NCBI RefSeq assembly: GCF_000378085.1
Contig: NZ_KB899210.1
Location: 310,001-374,000 of the forward strand
From: Hoylesella loescheii DSM 19665 = JCM 12249 = ATCC 15930
GTDB lineage: Bacteria; Bacteroidota; Bacteroidia; Bacteroidales; Bacteroidaceae
DNA length: 64,000 nt
Direction of reading: 5' to 3'
Within the stretch, counting starts at the first letter, position 1, and each line of letters starts with the position of its first letter. The notes beneath the pieces are model-generated. The model worked only from the letters and a program-made list of their open reading frames with translations. It was not told where the DNA came from and made no database searches. The position numbers and the translations under genes are program-made. Shown here in pieces: positions 8,690 through 18,724 of this stretch.

Positions 8690-10636
8690 TTATTGATATG
8701 AGTATTTTTCAAGTAGTTCTAAAGTTCTTAATATTTCGCCCACATTCATGGCAAACGATATTGCCCCGCGTCCATGGAAAGGTGGGTTGCCATCGAAGAG
8801 TTCGGGAATGGTTCCGAGACAGTGGTAAAACATCTCGTCTTCGTAACCAACCATCTGCCTTTCGATGAAGCTCAGGCGTGTGCGCTTATAGAGTTTGAGG
8901 CACGCTTCCATGTAAAATCCACCCAGCCAAGGCCATGCCGTGCCCTGATGGTATGCGTGATCGCGCTGTATTTGTGGTCCTATAAACATGGGATTGTATC
9001 CGCCGCTCTTGGGAGACAGGCTTCTAAGCCCCTTAGGCGTAAGCAACTCGCGCGTACAAACATCGAGAACGCTCTTCTTTTGACTCAATTCCAATGGCGA
9101 ATAATCAAGTGCAACGGCGAAAATCATGTTCGGGCGCACACTCCAATCAACCATATTGCCGTCTACGAAATCGTAAAGGTAGCCGTATTCGTTCAAGAAA
9201 GTGTCTACGAAAGCTTCCTTACAGCGTGCGGCCATTTCTTCCAAGTTTTCTGTTTCATGAGGTTCGCCCATGTCGGTGGCGATAGTTGCAGCGAATTTCA
9301 ACGCATTATACCAAAGTGCATTAAACTCTACGATGTATCCAGAGCGTGGAACGGCTGGTCGTCCGTTGATCGTGGAGTTCATCCAAGTTACGGCCTTGTC
9401 CCTTCCGTTGGTCCTGATAAGTCCGTTATCGTCGAGTATAAGGTTCGGGTGTTTATTACTCCTTATATATATAATGATGTCTTTCACCAGTTGGCCATAC
9501 TTTTCTATGCACCGTTCTTTGCCTGTTTCTCGTCCATATTGCTGTATAGCCCAGACGGCCCACAGCAAAACATCGGGCTGATCAATCTCTGCGATGTGCA
9601 CGGTTAACGGCTTATCGCCCATAAACTCGCGCAATCCCCTTTCCGCAGTACGCATAACCGCTTCGAAGTAACTTTCTTCTTCGATGGCGAGCGTTAGTCC
9701 GGGCAGAGCCACGAAGGTGTCGCGAGCCCTACACTTGAACCACGGATAACCAGCAAGGATATACTCGTCGCCATTTCCGTCGTTAATATGGAACTGATGC
9801 GCAGCATTAACCAAACAATGGAAGAAGTTGTCGCGAGGACTCCTTTCTTCCACTTCCTCTTCAAATAATCGGCAAAGGTCCTTGGTTTTAAATTCTTGGA
9901 TGGAGGCAGAGAACACGATACTTTCGCCCTTCTTGATGTTCATTTCGAAGTAACCAGGTACGTATAGGTCTTCGTTGGCATCATATCCACGCTCTTGTTC
10001 TTTGGGATATTCCACGCCATGATACCAATTTGGTTCGAAAATAAAGGTGTTTTTCTTGCTGAATTGCATAAACAAATCAGGATAACCTGCATACATACAG
10101 GTCTTTATCCCATTCTCCACGTTGTGATATTCGCGTGAAGCAACGGCATTTTCGTGCGTAAACTGTCGCACGCTTCTAAACGCCAAGAAAGGTTTGAAAC
10201 GCAAAGTGGTGGCAGAATGCGCATCTTCTAAGGTGTATCGAATGAGTATTCGGTCTTCAAAATGCTGGAAAACCACTTCCTTCCTCAATACTACGCCTCC
10301 CACCCGATACAGGGTTGTGGGCACTTTATCGCAATTAAACTCGCGGATATACTTATGCCCGTTAGGACTATAAGTGTTTCCACGATACTTGTGTAAGCCA
10401 AGATTGAACTCGGCTCCATGTTGAATGACGGATACATCGAGTGCGGAAAGGAGCACATGGTTATCATCGTCTAATTCGGGAATAGGTACAACAAGAAGTC
10501 CATGATACTTTCTTGTGTTGCAATCCAGTATAGACGAGCAAGAATATGCTCCTGACCTGTTGGTTCGTAACAACTCTTTAGGTAATGATTCCTCAAGATT
10601 TGTCATGAGGGATTTTTCAAATCGTATATAACCCAT
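8690..10636 (-). CDS. Glycogen debranching enzyme (amylo-alpha-1,6-glucosidase)
   Basis: A 648-residue protein with the bacterial debranching layout: an N-terminal beta-sandwich beginning around NRSGAYSCSSILDCNTRKYHGLL, and a C-terminal (alpha/alpha)6 barrel with GYPWFKCRARDTFVALPG, VPRSGYIVEFNALWYNA and QIQRDHAYHQGTAWPWLGG. It hydrolyses alpha-1,6 branch points of glycogen in the cytoplasm. It is the first gene of a three-gene operon and has a good promoter 75 nt upstream, divergent from a Crp-family regulator. Confidence 0.9.
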   Translation of the reverse strand: MGYIRFEKSLMTNLEESLPKELLRTNRSGAYSCSSILDCNTRKYHGLLVVPIPELDDDNHVLLSALDVSVIQHGAEFNLGLHKYRGNTYSPNGHKYIREFNCDKVPTTLYRVGGVVLRKEVVFQHFEDRILIRYTLEDAHSATTLRFKPFLAFRSVRQFTHENAVASREYHNVENGIKTCMYAGYPDLFMQFSKKNTFIFEPNWYHGVEYPKEQERGYDANEDLYVPGYFEMNIKKGESIVFSASIQEFKTKDLCRLFEEEVEERSPRDNFFHCLVNAAHQFHINDGNGDEYILAGYPWFKCRARDTFVALPGLTLAIEEESYFEAVMRTAERGLREFMGDKPLTVHIAEIDQPDVLLWAVWAIQQYGRETGKERCIEKYGQLVKDIIIYIRSNKHPNLILDDNGLIRTNGRDKAVTWMNSTINGRPAVPRSGYIVEFNALWYNALKFAATIATDMGEPHETENLEEMAARCKEAFVDTFLNEYGYLYDFVDGNMVDWSVRPNMIFAVALDYSPLELSQKKSVLDVCTRELLTPKGLRSLSPKSGGYNPMFIGPQIQRDHAYHQGTAWPWLGGFYMEACLKLYKRTRLSFIERQMVGYEDEMFYHCLGTIPELFDGNPPFHGRGAISFAMNVGEILRTLELLEKYSYQ

Positions 10637-10711
10637 ACAGCTATACTTTAAGGTTTAATTGTTAGTCATCAAGTTTAAGAAGATTAGTTAGGACATCAAC
10701 TCTTCTTGCAT

Positions 10712-10743
10712 CAAAAGTACAAAAATATCAGCTTTAACACAAA
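10712..10743 (-). promoter_or_regulatory. Promoter of the glycogen operon
   Basis: On the minus strand TTTG (10743-10740), a 20-nt spacer and TACTTTTG (10719-10712) match the Bacteroidetes housekeeping consensus exactly. The predicted leader is about 70 nt. Confidence 0.75.
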
Positions 10744-10835
10744 TAAAACCTAGTGAATTTGCGAAAATAACCTTTTTTCTGATTCATTTAAATAAAAAAG
10801 GGAACAATAAACCTGCCCCATAGAAGAAAAAGTTG

Positions 10836-10843
10836 TAATTTTG
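10836..10843 (+). promoter_or_regulatory. -7 element for the Crp-family regulator
   Basis: TAATTTTG fits TAnnTTTG and lies 48 nt before the ATG at 10892. No TTTG is found at the expected upstream distance, so the promoter may need an activator. Confidence 0.5.
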
Positions 10844-10891
10844 TAAGCAATTCTGTTAATCAACACAAGACTGAGTAAAGCCAGAAAAATT

Positions 10892-11596
10892 ATGACAGCT
10901 AAAATTCTAGTATCAAAAGAAGAGGTGATAAGGATCATTTCCGAACGCTGGAGCCCCCTTTCGGAGTCTCAACGGAAATTGTTGACTGACAATGTTAGGA
11001 TCGTTTCGTTCAAAAAGAACGACATTATATATAGAGGTGGCGAATCTCCACGTGAGCTTATGTGCCTGATTTTGGGTAAAATCAAAGTCTATAAAGAAGG
11101 TGTTAATGGCCGCAATCAAATCATTCGCGCCATTAAGGCTGTAGATTTCTTCGGTTATCGGGCATATTTTGCCGGCGAAGATTATAAAACTTCGGCCATG
11201 GCAATCGACAACTGCGTTGTGGCTTTCTTACCCATTCAATTGGTGGTGAAGCTCATGCATGAGAACAATGCGGTCTCAATGTTCTTCATTAGACACTTAG
11301 CCAAGTTGCTTGGTTCGTCTGATGAGCGTACTGTTAGCTTGACACAAAAACACATTAGAGGACGATTGGCCGAGACATTACTTTTCTTAAAAGACAGCTA
11401 CGGTGTAGAAGAGGATGGTTATACGCTTAGTATCTACCTTAGTCGAGAAGACATAGCGAGTATGTCGAACATGACAACGAGTAACGCTATACGTACGCTA
11501 TCATCTTTTGCTATGGAAAATATCATTATGATTGATGGGCGCAAAATTCGCATTATGCAAGACGAAGAACTGCGCAAGGTAAGCAAGCTAGGTTAG
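10892..11596 (+). CDS. Crp/Fnr-family transcription regulator
   Basis: A 234-residue protein with a cyclic-nucleotide-binding-like beta-barrel (about residues 25-140; IIYRGGESPRELMCLILGKIKVY) and a C-terminal winged helix (about 165-225; LSREDIASMSNMTTSNAIRTLSSF, where the recognition helix is expected). No FNR-type cysteine cluster is visible, so oxygen sensing through an iron-sulfur cluster is unlikely. It is divergent from the glycogen operon and could control it. It is also a candidate for the Cur-type carbon-utilisation regulator of Bacteroides, but I cannot confirm orthology from memory. Its stop overlaps the stop of the convergent lipid kinase gene by 4 nt. Confidence 0.85.
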   Translation: MTAKILVSKEEVIRIISERWSPLSESQRKLLTDNVRIVSFKKNDIIYRGGESPRELMCLILGKIKVYKEGVNGRNQIIRAIKAVDFFGYRAYFAGEDYKTSAMAIDNCVVAFLPIQLVVKLMHENNAVSMFFIRHLAKLLGSSDERTVSLTQKHIRGRLAETLLFLKDSYGVEEDGYTLSIYLSREDIASMSNMTTSNAIRTLSSFAMENIIMIDGRKIRIMQDEELRKVSKLG

Positions 11597-12525
11597 TCGG
11601 GTATCAGAAAGTTAATCACTTCTTGTTCCACCGAAATTGTAAACGAACCTGCGGGCGTGTTCATCGGCCTGCCGTCAATGCCAACCAAGGCGTGGTTGGC
11701 GTCCATGAATTCTACCATACGTGTGCGATAAGGATGCACGCTTCTATGATTTAAGAATTTACCACGTAAAAACAAGTAAATACCTTCGAACAACTTCATC
11801 ATCTTAGGATGATAAACTACCGACACATCCAATAGCCCGTTGTATGGAACTGCATTGGGCGTTTGGCCGTATCCCAACGCGTTTCCAACGCAAATGGTCA
11901 TGATTTTGCGATTTAACATCTCCTCGTTAATCTTCAAGCGCATCTTGTATTCTAGCCGTTGGAAGGCCAGTAATGCGAAAGAGAAGAGGAAAGATAGTGT
12001 GCGTGAACCGAAAAGGCGACGTGTTTGCAAACGAAGGTTCATGATTGTGGCAATCAAACCTACGTTCACGCAGTTCAGAAAATAGCGTTGGCAGTTCTTC
12101 CCCTCTTTATTTGTATAGCGTACGCGCCCTAAGTCTATTTTTCTTATACGTCTTTTTTTCAGCCATTTCACAGTACCGTCAACGTCACCTTCGGTCATTC
12201 CCCAGAAATGAGCAAAGTCGTTCATCAGCCCGTTAGGAATAACACCCAGCGCGATGCCTTCTCTCGTTTCCTTATCTACACGCATTAGGCAATTGGCAGC
12301 ATCATTTAGGGCCGAGTCGCCACCAACAACAACAATCGTTTGATAGCCATTCTCGATGAACATGGTTATCAATCGTTCCACGCTATTGGCGTTTTCGCTC
12401 TGCACATAGTCAAATTCAATGCCATTGTCCATAAGGCTTCGTTCCACCTTACTCCAACGCACTCCCCTACTATACATACCCTTCTTGGGGCAGTACAATA
12501 TCGCCCATTTCTTGTTTGCTGACAT
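11593..12525 (-). CDS. Diacylglycerol/lipid kinase-family protein with an altered GGDGT motif
   Basis: A 310-residue DAGK-catalytic-fold protein. The family nucleotide-binding motif, normally GGDGTxNE, reads VVGGDSALNDAAN here (about residues 66-78), so Gly, Thr and Glu are replaced by Ser, Ala and Asp. The second motif is IPNGLMNDFAHFW instead of the usual GTxNDFA. The C-terminal beta-sandwich (CVGNALGYGQTPNAVPYNGLLDVSVV) is well kept. The substrate could be diacylglycerol, a sphingoid base or another lipid, or catalysis may be impaired. It lies 3 nt after miaA and is probably cotranscribed with it. A second, canonical family member is at 33.9 kb. Confidence 0.8.
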   Translation of the reverse strand: MSANKKWAILYCPKKGMYSRGVRWSKVERSLMDNGIEFDYVQSENANSVERLITMFIENGYQTIVVVGGDSALNDAANCLMRVDKETREGIALGVIPNGLMNDFAHFWGMTEGDVDGTVKWLKKRRIRKIDLGRVRYTNKEGKNCQRYFLNCVNVGLIATIMNLRLQTRRLFGSRTLSFLFSFALLAFQRLEYKMRLKINEEMLNRKIMTICVGNALGYGQTPNAVPYNGLLDVSVVYHPKMMKLFEGIYLFLRGKFLNHRSVHPYRTRMVEFMDANHALVGIDGRPMNTPAGSFTISVEQEVINFLIPD

Positions 12526-12528
12526 TTT

Positions 12529-13485
12529 CTATCCTCTTTTTTCGTAAGCTGTTTCGTTTTCTTGTGCCATCCACCTTTCTATTTGCGCAAGCTTGTCTGC
12601 CATAGGTATGCTCGCGTCTAGCCAATGGATGTTAAATCCGCGTCGTTCCATACCCCTGAACCAAGTCATCTGTCGTTTGGCAAACTGGTGTATGGCAATT
12701 TCAAGCTGATTAAACATGTCTTCATACGACATCTCACCAACCACGTATGCTGTAACATACTTATATTCCAGTCCGTAGTACATCAGGTCTTCTTTTGTAA
12801 TGCCGTCCTTTTCAAGCAGTCCGCGCACTTCTTCTACCATCCCTTCTTCCAATCTGGCTTTCAGTCTGGCGGTTATTCGTTCGCGCCTTACGTCCCTATC
12901 AACGTCTAGTCCTACGATGAGCGAACCCACAGCAGGCACTCTTCGTGTGTCAACCGAATGGCGCAAATTGTGAAATTCAATTTCTATTGCCCTCACTGCA
13001 CGACTTACCGTGTCTACATCCGTTTCATTGTGCATGGCCGAACCATTTCTTGCTTTCAGCCATATTAACAGCTCTTTCAGTTCGCCTAGTGACCTAGTGG
13101 AAAGCTTCTTACGTAAATTGTCGTCTTGTGGAACAGGCGATAGCGCATAACCTTTCAAAACCGCCTCCATATAAAGACCCGTTCCACCACATAAAATGGG
13201 TTGAACACCCCTACTTGTAATGTCTTCGTATGCGGCGTTAAAGTCTTCTTGAAACCTGAAGAGGTTGTATTTCTGCCCTGCTTCCTCTATATCTATAAGG
13301 TGGTAAGGTATTTGCTTGCCATCCATTTGGTATTCGGACAGGTCTTTTCCTGTGCCAATATCCATGCCACGATATACTTGACGGCTATCCGCACTGATAA
13401 TCTCGCCACCCATTTTGGCGGCAAGACTAACGGCCAATGCGGTTTTGCCACAGGCCGTAGGACCCAATATCGTTATCATCTTCAC
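12529..13485 (-). CDS. miaA: tRNA dimethylallyltransferase
   Basis: A 318-residue MiaA. It transfers a dimethylallyl group to A37 of tRNAs reading UNN codons. The P-loop GPTACGKTALAV, SADSRQVYRGMDIGTGK and PYHLIDIEEAGQKYNLFRF are family signatures, and the C-terminal region contains LMYYGLEYKYVTAYVVGEMSY and FAKRQMTWFRGM. Bacteroidales usually carry two MiaA paralogs; this window shows one. It is followed after 3 nt by the lipid kinase gene. Confidence 0.93.
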   Translation of the reverse strand: MKMITILGPTACGKTALAVSLAAKMGGEIISADSRQVYRGMDIGTGKDLSEYQMDGKQIPYHLIDIEEAGQKYNLFRFQEDFNAAYEDITSRGVQPILCGGTGLYMEAVLKGYALSPVPQDDNLRKKLSTRSLGELKELLIWLKARNGSAMHNETDVDTVSRAVRAIEIEFHNLRHSVDTRRVPAVGSLIVGLDVDRDVRRERITARLKARLEEGMVEEVRGLLEKDGITKEDLMYYGLEYKYVTAYVVGEMSYEDMFNQLEIAIHQFAKRQMTWFRGMERRGFNIHWLDASIPMADKLAQIERWMAQENETAYEKRG

Positions 13486-13506
13486 GAAGACAAAGGTAAT
13501 AAAAAA

Positions 13507-13531
13507 AGCCGTCCTAAATTATAGGACGGCT
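13507..13531 (-). terminator. Intrinsic terminator of gapA
   Basis: AGCCGTCCTA pairs perfectly with TAGGACGGCT across a 5-nt loop. On the minus strand the stem is followed by at least seven T residues. It separates gapA from miaA. Confidence 0.9.
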
Positions 13532-13561
13532 CGTTTTTGTTCAGTTAAACGCTAAAATTAA

Positions 13562-14590
<1,029 letters not shown>

Positions 14591-14777
14591 TTATTTTTAA
14601 TGGGTTAAAAATACATAGCAGGGGCATATTAGCAAGTTGACATGACAAAATGGTTTAAAAAATCAAAATGTTAGCCTAAACAATGCTTTTTTCCTCAATT
14701 GCACCGCAAAGTTACAAATTTATTTCTACATTTGCATAGGATTTCACCAAATAATTATTATCAACAACAAAAAAACA

Positions 14778-15170
14778 ATGAGTAAATTTTTAAACGAGTT
14801 CAAAGACTTCGCCATGCGGGGTAACGTATTAGATTTGGCGGTCGGTGTTATCATTGGTGGTGCTTTCGGCAAAATCGTTTCGTCTGTTGTAGACGACTTG
14901 CTGATGCCAGTCATTGGAATGCTAATTGGAGGGTTGGATTTCAAGGCGTTGTCTATCACTATTGGCCAAGCCAAGATCATGTATGGTAATTTCATTCAGA
15001 ACGTTATCGACTTCACGATTATCGCTTTCTGTATCTTCTTGCTTATCAAGGGCATCAATACGCTTTCACGAAAGAAGGCCGAACCTGCTGCTCCTGAAGC
15101 GCCGGCTGAGCCTAGTAGCGAAGAGAAATTACTTGCAGAAATTCGCGACTTACTGAAAAATAAGCAATAA
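14778..15170 (+). CDS. mscL: Large-conductance mechanosensitive channel
   Basis: A 130-residue MscL. The N-terminal amphipathic helix ([20 protein letters not shown]) leads into TM1 with the pore-lining [18 protein letters not shown]2 lies at about residues 70-95 ([15 protein letters not shown] region), and a C-terminal charged helix follows an Ala/Pro-rich linker. It forms an inner-membrane pentamer that opens under membrane tension to protect from hypo-osmotic shock. It has its own terminator. A TACATTTG -7 match is at 14727-14734. Confidence 0.95.
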   Translation: MSKFLNEFKDFAMRGNVLDLAVGVIIGGAFGKIVSSVVDDLLMPVIGMLIGGLDFKALSITIGQAKIMYGNFIQNVIDFTIIAFCIFLLIKGINTLSRKKAEPAAPEAPAEPSSEEKLLAEIRDLLKNKQ

Positions 15171-15197
15171 ACATTGCTTCAACATTCAATCTATTGG

Positions 15198-15230
15198 CAC
15201 CTGGCGAGCAATCGTTGGGTGTTTTTTGTT
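15198..15230 (+). terminator. Intrinsic terminator of mscL
   Basis: CACCTGGCGA and TCGTTGGGTG pair over 10 positions including three G-T wobbles, around a GCAA tetraloop (GNRA type), followed by six T residues. Confidence 0.85.
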
Positions 15231-15261
15231 TTTACTCCAAACACCATTTTCTTCCTTTGGT

Positions 15262-15292
15262 TTTGTCATGTCAATAATGTGAAGTAATTTTG
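15262..15292 (+). promoter_or_regulatory. Promoter of mutS2, placed for a leaderless transcript
   Basis: TTTG (15262-15265), a 19-nt spacer and TAATTTTG (15285-15292) match the consensus exactly. The -7 element ends 4 nt before the ATG at 15297, so transcription should start at or next to the start codon. Confidence 0.75.
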
Positions 15293-15296
15293 CAGT

Positions 15297-17837
15297 ATGA
15301 TTTATCCGAACAATTTCGAGCAAAAGATAGGTTTTAACGAGGTAAGAACCTTGTTAAAGGGCAAATGTCTGTCTACCCTTGGCACTGGTATTGTAGACAA
15401 TATGACTATGAGCCACAATGCCGACGAAATACAAACATGGCTCACGCAGACGCGCGAGTTTAGGCTTTTGCAAACCCAAGCCGACGATTTCCCCCTGCAA
15501 TATTTCTTCGACCTGCGCCCCACCCTTTCGCGTTTGCGCATCGAAGGGACACATCTAGACGAGCAAGAGTTGTTCGACCTCTTACGTTCGCTTGATACCA
15601 TCCACCAAGTAGTACGCTTTCTCAACCGCACCAGCGATGGCGAAGTGGCTAGCGATGGACAAGATGCGCGCTTTCCCTACCCTTCCCTGCAACGGCTAAC
15701 CGTAGATGTCGAGACTTTTCCCGATATCGTGCGTCGCATCACGCAGATTGTTGATAAGTTTGGAAAGATAAAAGACAGCGCATCGCCCGAATTGGCACGC
15801 ATCAGACGCGAGCTTGCACAAACCGAAGGAAGCATATCGCGTATTCTCAACTCTATCCTCCGCAATGCGCAACAAGAAGGTTTGGTAGAGAAAGACGTTA
15901 CGCCTGCGATACGCGAGGGCCGTCTTGTGATACCCGTTTTGCCTGGAATGAAGCGCAAAATTGGTGGTATCGTGCACGACGAGTCGGCTTCGGGGCGTAC
16001 GGTTTACATCGAACCAACCGAGGTTGTGGAAGCTAACAACAAGATTAGAGAATTAGAAGCAGACGAGAAAAAGGAAATTGTACGTATATTAAAAGAGGTG
16101 TCCGACGACATCCGACCACATATCGCGCCCATGGCCGCCTCTTATCAGTTGTTGGCGCACATCGATTTTATTCGCGCAAAGGCAGAGTTGGCACGCACTT
16201 TCAAGGCCATCGAACCACAGCTAAGCAACAAACCGCTCATCGATTGGGGACAAGCTGTGCACCCATTGTTAAGGCTTTCGTTAGAAAAACAAGGTAAAAG
16301 GGTTGTGCCACTTGATGTTATGCTTACCCCCGAGAAGCGTATTCTCATTATCTCTGGCCCTAATGCGGGGGGCAAATCGGTGTGTCTTAAAACCGTAGGC
16401 CTGCTCCAATATATGGTTCAATGTGGTCTTTCGGTACCTATGGGCGAAACTTCGCGAGTGGGCGTATTCCAAAACGTGATGATAGACATTGGCGACGAGC
16501 AAAGCATAGAGAACGATCTTAGTACCTACTCGTCGCATCTGCTCAACATGAAGATGATGATGAGACACGCCAACGATAAGACACTCATTCTCATCGACGA
16601 GTTCGGAACAGGCACCGAACCGTTAATTGGTGGCGCCATAGCCGAATCGGTGCTCACTCAGTTTTGCAACAAAGGTGCGTTTGGCGTCATCACCACCCAC
16701 TATCAGAATCTAAAACATTTTGCAGATACACACGATGGCGTGGCTAATGGTGCCATGCTCTATGATAGAAAGGAGATGCAAGCACTCTTCATGTTGTCTA
16801 TCGGACAGCCTGGGAGTTCGTTTGCCATTGAGATTGCACGTAAAATAGGTTTGCCCGAAGAGGTAATACAAGACGCTTCACGCATTGTGGGCGAAGACTA
16901 TATACAGAGCGACAAGTATCTGCAAGACATCGTGCGCGACAAACGCTACTGGGAAAACAAGCGAACCACCATACACAAGCAGGAGAAAGAATTGCAGGCG
17001 GTTATTGAATGCTACGAAAAAGATATTGAGGAGATTGGTAAAACACGGAAAGATGTACTGAAACGGGCGAAAGAACAGGCCGAAGAACTGCTTCGTGAAA
17101 GTAACAAACGCATCGAAACAACCATTCGCGAGATTAAGGAAGCGCAAGCTGAAAAAGAGCGTACGAAGCGTATTCGCGAGGAGTTAAGTGACTTCCGTAC
17201 CTCGGTTGAACAAGTAGACGCAGCCGCCAACGACGAGTTTATCGCCAAAAAGATTGAGCAGATAAAGCGCAGGAAGGAAAGACACGAGAAGCATATTAAG
17301 GAAAAGGCCGAGAAACAAAAGAAGGCTGCCGAGCAAATAAGGGAGGCCGTGAGCAAGAAAAAATCGCCAACGGCTGAGATTAAGCCAGGCGATGCAGTAA
17401 AGATGAAGGGTCTTTCAACCATTGGACGTGTTGAATCGCTCGACAATAACGGCATGGCCATGGTGGTGTTTGGGGGTATGCGTTCGAAGATTGACGTTAA
17501 ACGACTTGAATTGGCCACACAAACGGAGAAAGAGCAAACCAAACAATACACCGTAAGTAAAGAGACGCGGCAAACCATCGACGAGCGCAAGAGCCATTTC
17601 CACCAAGATCTGGATATCAGGGGTGAGCGTGGCGACGAGGCACTTAATGCCGTGATGCATTTCATCGACGATGCCATTCTCGTGGGTATGCCCCGTGTTC
17701 GCATCCTCCACGGTAAGGGCAACGGCATCCTTCGACAACTTATCCGCCAATACTTGGCCACCGTGCCCAACGTAACGGCATTTAAAGACGAGCATGTTCA
17801 GTTTGGCGGCGCGGGCATCACTGTGGTCGACCTATAA
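15297..17837 (+). CDS. mutS2: Endonuclease MutS2
   Basis: An 846-residue MutS2. In order: the core/clamp region (1-300), the ATPase with Walker A SGPNAGGKSVCLKTVG (near residue 350) and Walker B LILIDEFGTGTEP, a long charged coiled coil (about 530-690), a KOW-like stretch (IKPGDAVKMKGLSTIGRV) and a C-terminal Smr domain with LDIRGERGDEAL and the HGKGNGIL loop. It lacks the MutS mismatch-recognition domain. Family members act in recombination control or in rescue of collided ribosomes. The start is set by the conserved N-terminus MIYPNNFEQKIGF and by the promoter immediately upstream. Confidence 0.94.
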   Translation: MIYPNNFEQKIGFNEVRTLLKGKCLSTLGTGIVDNMTMSHNADEIQTWLTQTREFRLLQTQADDFPLQYFFDLRPTLSRLRIEGTHLDEQELFDLLRSLDTIHQVVRFLNRTSDGEVASDGQDARFPYPSLQRLTVDVETFPDIVRRITQIVDKFGKIKDSASPELARIRRELAQTEGSISRILNSILRNAQQEGLVEKDVTPAIREGRLVIPVLPGMKRKIGGIVHDESASGRTVYIEPTEVVEANNKIRELEADEKKEIVRILKEVSDDIRPHIAPMAASYQLLAHIDFIRAKAELARTFKAIEPQLSNKPLIDWGQAVHPLLRLSLEKQGKRVVPLDVMLTPEKRILIISGPNAGGKSVCLKTVGLLQYMVQCGLSVPMGETSRVGVFQNVMIDIGDEQSIENDLSTYSSHLLNMKMMMRHANDKTLILIDEFGTGTEPLIGGAIAESVLTQFCNKGAFGVITTHYQNLKHFADTHDGVANGAMLYDRKEMQALFMLSIGQPGSSFAIEIARKIGLPEEVIQDASRIVGEDYIQSDKYLQDIVRDKRYWENKRTTIHKQEKELQAVIECYEKDIEEIGKTRKDVLKRAKEQAEELLRESNKRIETTIREIKEAQAEKERTKRIREELSDFRTSVEQVDAAANDEFIAKKIEQIKRRKERHEKHIKEKAEKQKKAAEQIREAVSKKKSPTAEIKPGDAVKMKGLSTIGRVESLDNNGMAMVVFGGMRSKIDVKRLELATQTEKEQTKQYTVSKETRQTIDERKSHFHQDLDIRGERGDEALNAVMHFIDDAILVGMPRVRILHGKGNGILRQLIRQYLATVPNVTAFKDEHVQFGGAGITVVDL

Positions 17838-18010
17838 TCCACTCGTTAGTGTTTGCCATACACTTGCGATGAAAGCTAGGTCTAGTTTGTCGCTTTACAT
17901 TTAGCTTATCACTAAGCAATGTTTCCTAAAAAGTGTGTGTTTAAATTTCGATAAATAAGAGCCAAAAGGCCATTTTTACACCTTCTGCTGTGTTACCAAC
18001 ATTTTGTACT

Positions 18011-18098
18011 ACTGTTCCATCTTAGGTGGAACAGAGTTCCAGTTGATATGGAACAATGTTCTAGCTTACATGTAACAGGGTTCCATCTTAGCTGTAAC
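18011..18098 (+). repeat. Four-unit 22-bp palindrome array, copy B
   Basis: Units at 18011-18032, 18033-18054, 18055-18076 and 18077-18098, each with the GTTCCA-N7-TGGAAC plan. The third and fourth units end in TGTAAC. The flank AACAAGGCAGAAGTT matches copy D (53.7 kb), but the ~400-bp element seen around copies A and D is not recognisable here. The rest of 17838-18459 has no gene that I can support. Confidence 0.85.
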
Positions 18099-18459
18099 AA
18101 GGCAGAAGTTAAAAAAGCTGTCCTCTTAGGCTTTATTACGGGCTCTCGTTTATTCGTTAAACGCAAGATGTTTCATACGTAAACGCCTCCAAATCCATTC
18201 GGTTATTCGTCGTCACATACACTTACTCATTATTATATATGTGCGCATGCGAAAACGTTGCTTATGCGTAATGAACGCCTTGCAACAAACAGGTATGCTG
18301 ATATATAACATCATGCAACATTGAAGGAATCAAAAAACGCGAGAGATTAAACTACGTTAAAAATGTCTTGTTCTAATCATGCGGTTTAAAAGAACAAAAT
18401 CCGAGTCTTGCAGCATTAATACACGCTGAAGCAGCAATCAACCCTCTTCCAATATGGCG

Positions 18460-18491
18460 TTTGTGTATTCAACATATTATCACTATCTTTG
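18460..18491 (+). promoter_or_regulatory. Promoter of the B12 operon
   Basis: TTTG (18460-18463), a 20-nt spacer and TATCTTTG (18484-18491) match the consensus. It lies just upstream of the riboswitch. Confidence 0.75.
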
Positions 18492-18499
18492 CACAACTA

Positions 18500-18690
18500 G
18501 GCAATAGGTTCGCATACGGGCGATTAAAAGGGAATCGGGTGAAAATCCCGAACAGTCCCGCTGCTGTAAGTAACCTTTACTGGTCATAAACACTGTGCCA
18601 CTGAACCCCACCAAGGGAAATTCGGGAAGGCGTTTGTGACCCGGTTACAAAGTCAGAAGACCTGCCATTGCCCTTTATCTTTAATTTAAC
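18500..18690 (+). ncRNA. Cobalamin (B12) riboswitch
   Basis: The region holds the conserved cobalamin aptamer words in order: GGGAATCGGGTGAAAATCCCG, ACAGTCCCGCTGCTGTAA, a GAACCCCACCAAGGGAAATTC-like arm, and the B12 box AGTCAGAAGACCTGCC (18651-18666). It precedes a BtuB-type receptor by about 60 nt. Known members turn expression off when adenosyl- or other cobalamin is bound. The CTCGAGGAAAGGTTATGAG stretch after it may form the switching helix. Boundaries are approximate. Confidence 0.95.
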
Positions 18691-18724
18691 CTCGAGGAAA
18701 GGTTATGAGATAAGAACTTGAAAT

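Noticed and set aside
8774..9607. 277-codon frame antisense to the debranching enzyme gene
   Set aside because: The opposite strand encodes a clear enzyme; this frame has no family motif and is a codon-bias shadow.
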